A stretch of DNA of 7,656 nucleotides from an uncultured Treponema sp. (GTDB lineage Bacteria > Spirochaetota > Spirochaetia > Treponematales > Treponemataceae), in contig CAKZZK010000237.1 in assembly GCA_937885235.1 (NCBI GenBank), positions 1-7,656 on the forward strand, read 5' to 3'. Under the pieces are notes generated by a model. It was not told where the DNA came from. It saw only the letters and a list, made by a program, of their open reading frames with translations, and did not search any database. Both the position numbers and the translations under genes were made by a program. This document shows positions 1 through 5,775 of this stretch, piece after piece. Position 1 is the stretch's first letter. Each line of letters begins with the position of its first letter.

Positions 1-1
1 T

Positions 2-1105
2 GGTGAAAATGGTCCTACCGCTGATTTGATTGACGATTTGACAGATAAGCCTGTAGTTTTGATTGACTCAAGTTTTCACGCGTACTTTTTGAACAGTGCC
101 GCAATGAAATTAAAAGGTATAGATAAAAATACGCCTGATGTCAGCGGTGGTAGGATTCATCGCGATTCTGAAGGAAATCCTACAGGTTGTTTCCGTGAAG
201 GCGCAGTTAAATATCTTGAAGATTTAGTACTGCAATTTCCGATTGAACAGTACAAAAAAGCTATTCTGCACTTTCAAGATTTAGTATTTTCACAGGGCGT
301 AACAATGTTTTTCGACCCGATGACGAATCTTAACGGTCCGGAAAAAAATGTTGAGGAAGCCTATCATCAGTTGGACGCGGAAGGCAAATTGAAAATTCAT
401 GCACACGGCGGCTATCAAATTATCGTTAATAGAAATCCTCTTGAAGCTGTTGAACGTGCAGCGCAACTTAGAAAAGAAACTAAAGGCGCAAATTTTGACT
501 TGGACAACGCAAAAATTTTGCTTGACGGAGTTTTAGAAGGCAAGACGGCTTATCTTGAAGAACCCTACAGCAACAATGATGATTCTAATAAAGATTATCG
601 CGGCGTTGTATGTTTTGATTTTGATACACTTACAGCCGTAGTAAAAAAAGCAAAAGATTTGGGATTAACTGTGCATATTCATTCAATCGGCGAAGCAAGT
701 ACAAAAATGGCACTCGATGCCTTTGAGAAAGCGCAAGCTACTCCTCAAATGCGCAATGCAATTACTCACTTGCAGTTGGTAAATCCTGAAGATATTCCGC
801 GTATGGCAAAACTCGGCGTTGTAGCTGTCAGCAATCCTTATTGGTTCGTAAAAGGTCCGGATTTTAGTTCATTGTCACTTCCTTATTTGGGAGAAAAACG
901 CGCAGAAAATCAATATCCTTTGAAATCATTCTTCGACGCAGGAATTGTGGTAACTACCGCTTGCGATTATCCTGTTACAACCGTACCTCAACCGCTTTTA
1001 GCTATGCAACGTGCTGTAATGCGTCAACTTCCCAATCAACCAGAAACTGCTCTGAATAAAAAAGAATGTGTAACGATCGAGCAAATGATTGAGGCAACGA
1101 CTTTG
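2..1105 (+). other. YtcJ-like amidohydrolase fragment (Amidohydro_3), both ends missing
   Basis: This part encodes roughly 367 residues of a YtcJ-type metal-dependent hydrolase, a family that cleaves amide or related C-N bonds in cyclic and acyclic substrates; the substrate cannot be predicted here. Visible family marks are the lysine in AKILLDGVLEGKTA (K163, the likely carbamylated metal bridge), VHIHSIGEA (H217/H219), the histidine of THLQL (H248), and TTACDYPV with the probable catalytic aspartate D314. The N-terminal HxH metal pair lies upstream of the window. The sequence stops at EATTLNGA, just where family members continue with their last ~60 residues (return strand and beta-sandwich), so this is not a functional enzyme as assembled. 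Codons are AT-rich (aaa, gaa, tta, att), unlike everything downstream, which points to a different source genome. No signal peptide can be judged. Confidence 0.8.
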
Positions 1106-4100
1106 AACGGCGCGCTGTACGCCGGCATGATCAGTAGCGGTGCGGACCACCTGGGCTGCTACCGCAAGGCGGTCAACGATCTCAACGTATTTCCCATCCC
1201 CGACGGCGACACCGGCGACAACATGTACCGCACGATCGCAGGCGGGCTTTCCGCCATGGAGCAGGAGCCGGACGGCACGCTCTGCCGCAAGGCGAAGGCG
1301 CTGTCCGACGGCATGCTGCTTGCCGCGCGCGGCAATTCCGGCGTGATCCTTTCCCAGCTTTTTTCCGGCATGTCCGATGGACTTTCGGGGCTTTCCGAAG
1401 CGTCGGTCTTCGACCTGCTGCGCGCGTTCGCGTCCGGCGTCAAGCGCGCCTATGAAACGGTTGTCGCGCCGGTGGAGGGCACGATCCTGACCGTTGCGCG
1501 CGAGGCCGCGGACGGCGTCCATCCCGAAAGCCAGATGACGCTCGGCGAGTTTTCGGAGCGGTATCTTGACCGCATGAAGGTCTCGCTTGCCAACACCCCC
1601 GAGCTACTCGACGTGCTGAAGGATGCCGGCGTGGTCGATTCCGGCGGCGCGGGCCTGTACCGCATTGCGGAGGGCTTTATCGAAAGGCTTTCGCAGCTTG
1701 AGGAGCTGGAACTACAGCGGGAGCGGGCGGTGGTGCCGCTTTCCCAAGAGGACAGCGCGCTGTGGCTTCGCAGTGTGCCCTTTGCTTCTGGCTCGGAATA
1801 CGTGTGCGATGCCTGGCTTTCCTCCGTCTGGACGGAGCTAAACCGTTGTTTTGCACTGGAAATTTCCGAATATGCGGGGACTGTCCTGCTCTATCTGGCT
1901 GAAAAGAGCCAGCACCTGCAGGTGGCGGACAGGGTGTTTTTCCATCTGGTGGAAAGCCCGCCGGGCGATATGACCGAAGCCCTGCCGTTTTCCTTTATGG
2001 CGACATATTCCTCGCGTGATGAAGATTGGCATCTACAGCACATGCCCCTCAAATACGCGCTTATCGAATATAAAGAAGATAAGCGAAAGATTCGCGTCCT
2101 TCGGAATACCTTGGGGCGCGCAGCCCTTGCGTGTCCCCTCTTTGCTTCTTTTTTGCGCAAGGACGAGCTTTCCCGCCCCGTGCCGCTTTCAAGCAAACAG
2201 GCATATTCCCTGCTCAAAGCTATTCCCGCCCTTGAAGAAGCGGGCATCGTATGCCGCATTCCCGACTGGTGGAAGAGGAAGCGTCATGCGATAACGCTGA
2301 GTGTCCGCCTCGGAGGGCAGGGGCAGTCCCTCATGGGCTTGGACAGCGTGGTAGGCATGAAGGGCTTTCTGCAGGTGGACGGCATTGCCCTGAGCGATGA
2401 AGAAGTGCAGGAGCTTTTGGACCAGACCGACGGGCTTGCGCTCATAAAGGGACGCTGGGTTGAAGTGGATCACGAGCGCCTGCGGCAGCTTTTGCGGAAT
2501 ATGGAATCTTTCCGCGGCAAGATTTCGCTGCTCGATGCCCTGCACCTCGGCATGAACGCGGGGCAAGTTCCTCCCCCTGCTGATGAAGGAGCCCCTTCGG
2601 CAGATGCAGAGGCGATGAGTAATGGCGACTGGCTTGACGGCTTGTACCGCATGCTTCGCAGTCCCGCAAAGGATATGCCCGCGCTTCCCGAGACTTTTAC
2701 CGCCACGCTTCGTCCCTACCAGCGAGTCGGTTTTGACTGGCTTGAACGCATGGAGCAGTGCGGTTTCGGCGCCTGCCTTGCGGATGACATGGGTCTGGGA
2801 AAGACGGTGCAGGTGCTCGCTTATCTGGAAGCATTGCGCGTTGCCGCAAGCCATACGGGGACGGAGAAATTCGTCCTTCTGATAGTTCCCGCCTCCCTTC
2901 TCGGCAACTGGCAGAAAGAGTGCGCCGCGTTTGCGCCGCAGATGCCGGTGGACACAGTGCATGGTCCCCTCCCGCCCGATGCCATCATACCGCAGGCTTT
3001 TCTGACCATTACCACTTACACGATGGCGGGAAGGCTCCCCCTGCTTGCCCAGATGCTGTGGGATGTCGTCATCCTTGATGAGGCACAGGCGATAAAAAAT
3101 CCTCTTTCCAAACAGACCCGTTTTATCAAGGCGCTGCCGAGCCGTCACAGGCTTGCGATGACGGGCACGCCGGTAGAGAATGATCTGACAAACCTGTGGT
3201 CCCTCTTTGATTTTTTGAACACGGGGCTATTGGGGACATCCGGCGAATTCAAGGATTTCTGCAAGACGCTGCACGACAAGCCGGAAGGTTATGCCAAGCT
3301 GAAAGGCATGATAAGTCCCTTCATGCTGCGCAGGCTAAAGACTGACAAGAGCATCATCAACGACCTGCCGGAAAAGATAGAGATGGTGGACTACGTTTCG
3401 CTTTCAAAGAAGCAGCGGGTGCTCTATAAGCAGTATGTGGAGGAGCTTGAAGAAAAGCTGAAACGCCTGCGCCGCGATGATGATCCGGCAACGCGGCGGG
3501 CAATCGTGCTTTCATCGCTCATCAAGCTTAAGCAGATATGCAACCATCCCGATCAGTTCACGGGAGGCAGCATCTATGCAGAAGACGACAGCGGCAAGTT
3601 TGAGCTGCTCCGAGAGCTGTGCGCCGCGATTTACGAAAAGCGGGAGCGTGTGCTGGTGTTCACGCAGTTCAAAGAGCTGTGTGCTCCGCTCGATGCCTTT
3701 CTTGCGGGCATCTTTGGCACGGCGGGTTTTGTCCTGCACGGCGCAACCCCCGTCAAAAAGCGCAGCCAGATGGTTGAGGATTTCCAGAGTGAGCGCTATG
3801 TGCCGTATATGGTTATTTCCGTAAAGGCAGGAGGTACGGGGCTGACGCTCACCAATGCGAACCACGTCATCCACTTTGACCGCTGGTGGAATCCTGCGGT
3901 GGAAAATCAGGCGACAGACCGCGCTTTCCGCATCGGGCAGACAAAAAACGTCATTGTGCACAAGTTCGTGTGCCGCGGCACGCTTGAAGAGAAAATCAAT
4001 GAGCTCATCGAACGCAAGAAGGAACTTGCGGACAGCGTCATCGGTACTGGTTCCGGTGAAAAATGGATAAGCGAGATGGACGATGCCGAGCTGCACCAGC

Positions 4101-4117
4101 TCTTTGCTCTGGAATAA
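2..4117 (+). CDS. Chimeric open frame: amidohydrolase / DhaL / SNF2 helicase pieces, 5' end outside window
   Basis: One frame is open from the left edge (codon at position 2) to TAA at 4115-4117. The TTG at 26 is only the first start-like codon; the residues before it (GENGPTADL) already belong to the amidohydrolase, so the true start lies outside the window. In order, the frame encodes a YtcJ-like amidohydrolase, a DhaL/DAK2 domain and an SNF2 helicase. Residue numbers used for this frame count the TTG at 26 as 1. Hand-counted GC of single 60-base lines is about 37-40% in the first part, 60-72% in the second and 43-65% in the third. I know of no family with this domain order, the first two parts are cut inside their families, and no linker separates them. 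I therefore read it as an artificial join of three genes and annotate the parts separately below. Domain identities are secure; the reality of the single protein is doubtful. Confidence 0.55.
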   Translation, partial: GENGPTADLIDDLTDKPVVLIDSSFHAYFLNSAAMKLKGIDKNTPDVSGGRIHRDSEGNPTGCFREGAVKYLEDLVLQFPIEQYKKAILHFQDLVFSQGVTMFFDPMTNLNGPEKNVEEAYHQLDAEGKLKIHAHGGYQIIVNRNPLEAVERAAQLRKETKGANFDLDNAKILLDGVLEGKTAYLEEPYSNNDDSNKDYRGVVCFDFDTLTAVVKKAKDLGLTVHIHSIGEASTKMALDAFEKAQATPQMRNAITHLQLVNPEDIPRMAKLGVVAVSNPYWFVKGPDFSSLSLPYLGEKRAENQYPLKSFFDAGIVVTTACDYPVTTVPQPLLAMQRAVMRQLPNQPETALNKKECVTIEQMIEATTLNGALYAGMISSGADHLGCYRKAVNDLNVFPIPDGDTGDNMYRTIAGGLSAMEQEPDGTLCRKAKALSDGMLLAARGNSGVILSQLFSGMSDGLSGLSEASVFDLLRAFASGVKRAYETVVAPVEGTILTVAREAADGVHPESQMTLGEFSERYLDRMKVSLANTPELLDVLKDAGVVDSGGAGLYRIAEGFIERLSQLEELELQRERAVVPLSQEDSALWLRSVPFASGSEYVCDAWLSSVWTELNRCFALEISEYAGTVLLYLAEKSQHLQVADRVFFHLVESPPGDMTEALPFSFMATYSSRDEDWHLQHMPLKYALIEYKEDKRKIRVLRNTLGRAALACPLFASFLRKDELSRPVPLSSKQAYSLLKAIPALEEAGIVCRIPDWWKRKRHAITLSVRLGGQGQSLMGLDSVVGMKGFLQVDGIALSDEEVQELLDQTDGLALIKGRWVEVDHERLRQLLRNMESFRGKISLLDALHLGMNAGQVPPPADEGAPSADAEAMSNGDWLDGLYRMLRSPAKDMPALPETFTATLRPYQRVGFDWLERMEQCGFGACLADDMGLGKTVQVLAYLEALRVAASHTGTEKFVLLIVPASLLGNWQKECAAFAPQMPVDTVHGPLPPDAIIPQAFLTITTYTMAGRLPLLAQMLWDVVILDEAQAIKNPLSKQTRFIKALPSRHRLAMTGTPVENDLTNLWSLFDFLNTGLLGTSGEFKDFCKTLHDKPEGYAKLKGMISPFMLRRLKTDKSIINDLPEKIEMVDYVSLSKKQRVLYKQYVEELEEKLKRLRRDDDPATRRAIVLSSLIKLKQICNHPDQFTGGSIYAEDDSGKFELLRELCAAIYEKRERVLVFTQFKELCAPLDAFLAGIFGTAGFVLHGATPVKKRSQMVEDFQSERYVPYMVISVKAGGTGLTLTNANHVIHFDRWWNPAVENQATDRAFRIGQTKNVIVHKFVCRGTLEEKINELIERKKELADSVIGTGSGEKWISEMDDAELHQLFALE
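1106..1690 (+). other. DhaL/DAK2 domain fragment (DegV-associated / FakA-like kinase)
   Basis: Residues ~361-555 of the open frame form a nearly complete DhaL (DAK2) domain. This is an ADP/ATP-Mg binding fold found in dihydroxyacetone kinase L subunits and in FakA-like fatty-acid kinases. The family start LNGALYAGM is followed by NDLNVFPIPDGDTGDNM with the metal-binding aspartates (P392-M400), then ARGNSGVILSQLFSG (R435 onward), APVEGTIL, and the closing DAGVVDSGGAGLYRIAEGF (D533-F551). The LNVFP-PDGDTG form resembles FakA/YloV proteins of Firmicutes more than DhaL proper. Those are ~550 residues, with a middle domain and a DegV-like C-terminus; both are absent here because the frame passes straight into helicase sequence. 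GC is 60-72% per line, the highest in the window. It probably derives from a GC-rich Clostridia-type gene, which is an inference. Confidence 0.8.
1691..4117 (+). other. SNF2-family DEAD/DEAH helicase segment with PF12419-type accessory domain
   Basis: About 810 residues of a bacterial SNF2/Rad54-like ATP-driven DNA translocase. The N-terminal part ends in a PF12419-like (SNF2 helicase-associated) region around residues 719-830, including EEAGIVCRIPDWW. The ATPase core is complete: Walker A DDMGLGKT (G923-T927), DEAQ box (D1018-Q1021), motif III TGTPVEN (T1046-N1052), motif V SVKAGGTGL (S1265-L1273), and DRWWNP followed by QATDRAFRIGQ (D1285-Q1305). The usual bacterial ending with acidic residues and LFALE is present, so the C-terminus is genuine. 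The true N-terminus is unclear, because frame and sequence run on from the DhaL piece without an obvious start or ribosome binding site, and relatives often have a longer N-terminal part. The gene ends 45 bp before lysS. Bacterial members are thought to act in transcription, repair or chromatin-like remodelling; the specific role here is unknown. Confidence 0.88.
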
Positions 4118-4127
4118 GTGTCTTGTC

Positions 4128-4162
4128 TTGCGTCTTTTACTGTTTTTTCCTATAATAGCGCC
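4128..4162 (+). promoter_or_regulatory. Sigma-70-type promoter for lysS, predicted leaderless
   Basis: A -35-like TTGCGT at 4128-4133 and a perfect -10 TATAAT at 4151-4156 are separated by 17 bp. The spacer is pyrimidine-rich. The usual initiation point, about 7 bases after the -10, falls at 4163, the A of the lysS ATG. No Shine-Dalgarno sequence lies between the -10 and the ATG (the intervening bases are agcgcc), consistent with a leaderless mRNA. The promoter occupies nearly the whole gap after the SNF2 gene. Confidence 0.7.
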
Positions 4163-5773
4163 ATGAATGAAAGAAATCCAAAGGAATTGTGCCACTGGGC
4201 AGACCAGCAGGCAGCAAGAATCATAAAGGAACGCGGCGACCTGCCGCAATATACCTGTGCGAGCGGCATCACGCCCTCAGGTACTGTCCACATCGGCAAT
4301 TTCCGCGAGATAATTACCGTTGATCTGATTGTCCGTGCCCTCCGCGACAGGGGCAAGAACGTGCGCTTTATCTATTCATGGGATGACTATGATGTGTTCC
4401 GCAAGGTGCCGGGCAATATGCCGAAGCCTGAGGAACTTGAAAAATACTTACGCTATCCTATCACGATGGTGCCTGACACCTTTGAACGCAACGAAAACTA
4501 TGCGCGTCATCACGAGGTGGACATAGAGCAGGAGTTGCCGCGCGTGGGCATTCACCCGGAATTTCTGTATCAGGCAAGCCGCTACCGCGCTAACCGCTAT
4601 GCCGAGGGCATGAAAAAGGCAATGCAGAACCGCGAGCTTATAAAAGAATGCCTGAACGAATACCGCGACGACCAGCACAAGATGAGGGCTGAGGACGTGT
4701 ACTGGCCGGTGTCCATTTTCTGTGGAAAGTGCAGTAAGGATACCACCGAAATAACCGGCTACGACGGCGAATACGGAATCAGCTATAAGTGCGAATGCGG
4801 AAACTGCGAGACTGCCGACATCCGCACGTTCAAGGGCGCAAAGCTGGGCTGGCGCGTGGACTGGCCAATGCGCTGGAACGAGGAAAAAGTCGTTTTTGAG
4901 CCGGGCGGAAAGGATCACATCAGCCCGGGCGGAAGCTACGACACGGCAAAGCTCGTCTCAAAAAAGGTGTACGGCTGGGATGCGCCTGTAACCATGCGCT
5001 ACGACTTCGTGAACCTTAAAGGTGTTCCAGGAAAAATGTCCTCCTCAAAAGGAAAGGTAATCGCCCTTCCTGACGCGCTGGACGTATATCAGGCGGAGGT
5101 GCTTCGCTATCTTTTTGCAGGAACGCGGCCGAACACAGAATTTGCAATCAGCTTTGATATGGACGTTCTTAAGGTGTACGAGGACTATGACAAGACCGAG
5201 CGGATTGTATACGGAGTCGACAAGGCTAAGAGCGACGACCACTTTAACAAAGAAAAACGAATCTATATGCTTAGCCAGATTGACGGCGTGATTCCAGAGA
5301 CAATGCCGTACCAGATTACGTTCCGTATGCTCACTACGCTTTTGCAGACCTATTCCGGCGACATTGACGCGGTAATCAAATCTTTGGGCGACGTAAAGCC
5401 CGAGCAGGAAGAACGCCTTCGCCGGCGCGCTGCCTGCGCATGGTTCTGGATTCAGCATTCTGCGCCGGACTGCGCGCCTGAGTTCTGCTTTGCGCTCCGC
5501 AGCGACGGAAGCAAGGCTGACCTTACGGGCGACCTTCTGCTGGCCGTAAAGCGCGTTCGCGACGAGGTCGTTCCAAAAGTTGACTCGTTCCAGCTTGACA
5601 AGGAATGCCAGCAGGCAATGTACGACATCGCAACCGAGATGGGCTTGGAGTCTAAGGCGCTCTTTACCGCGCTGTATCAGGCGCTGATAGGAAAGGAGCA
5701 GGGTCCGCGACTGGGAGGCTTCTTCCGCATCATCGGTAAGGATAAGCTTTTAAAAATACTGAGCGTGTACTAG
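4163..5773 (+). CDS. lysS: Lysyl-tRNA synthetase, class I (LysRS1)
   Basis: This 536-residue enzyme attaches lysine to tRNA-Lys in the cytoplasm, using the class I (archaeal-type) fold rather than the class II fold of most bacteria. It has the class I signatures HIGN (H43-N46, in TPSGTVHIGNFREI) and KMSSSKG (K291-G297). Between them a cysteine cluster, C187/C190 and C210/C212/C215, probably forms a zinc knuckle. The C-terminal part (from about residue 330) matches the helical anticodon-binding region of the family, and the length is normal for bacterial class I LysRS. The ATG at 4163 is preferred because MNERNPKELCHWADQQA begins the conserved region. An in-frame GTG at 4118 would add 15 residues encoded by the promoter. 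There is no ribosome binding site; the promoter suggests leaderless translation. miaB follows after 2 nt. This enzyme class is typical of spirochaetes, archaea and some alphaproteobacteria. Confidence 0.95.
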   Translation: MNERNPKELCHWADQQAARIIKERGDLPQYTCASGITPSGTVHIGNFREIITVDLIVRALRDRGKNVRFIYSWDDYDVFRKVPGNMPKPEELEKYLRYPITMVPDTFERNENYARHHEVDIEQELPRVGIHPEFLYQASRYRANRYAEGMKKAMQNRELIKECLNEYRDDQHKMRAEDVYWPVSIFCGKCSKDTTEITGYDGEYGISYKCECGNCETADIRTFKGAKLGWRVDWPMRWNEEKVVFEPGGKDHISPGGSYDTAKLVSKKVYGWDAPVTMRYDFVNLKGVPGKMSSSKGKVIALPDALDVYQAEVLRYLFAGTRPNTEFAISFDMDVLKVYEDYDKTERIVYGVDKAKSDDHFNKEKRIYMLSQIDGVIPETMPYQITFRMLTTLLQTYSGDIDAVIKSLGDVKPEQEERLRRRAACAWFWIQHSAPDCAPEFCFALRSDGSKADLTGDLLLAVKRVRDEVVPKVDSFQLDKECQQAMYDIATEMGLESKALFTALYQALIGKEQGPRLGGFFRIIGKDKLLKILSVY

Positions 5774-5775
5774 TC

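Noticed and set aside
26..28. TTG as the start of the first gene
   Set aside because: The frame is open to the window edge, and the codons before it already encode amidohydrolase residues; the real start is upstream.
2189..3148. 319-codon open frame on the minus strand
   Set aside because: It lies opposite the strongly motif-bearing SNF2 sequence, its translation is rich in Arg/His/Gly without a recognisable domain, and such frames are expected opposite GC-rich genes.
2..4117. A new amidohydrolase-kinase-helicase fusion system
   Set aside because: Composition jumps, truncated domains without linkers and a shared-motif join fit a chimeric contig better than a natural protein.
4118..4162. GTG at 4118 as the lysS start
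   Set aside because: It would add 15 residues encoded by the promoter itself, has no ribosome binding site, and lies directly after the SNF2 stop; the conserved protein begins at 4163.
3512..4249. 245-codon open frame on the minus strand
   Set aside because: It covers SNF2 motifs V-VI, the lysS promoter and the lysS start on the opposite strand; no recognisable domain is seen.
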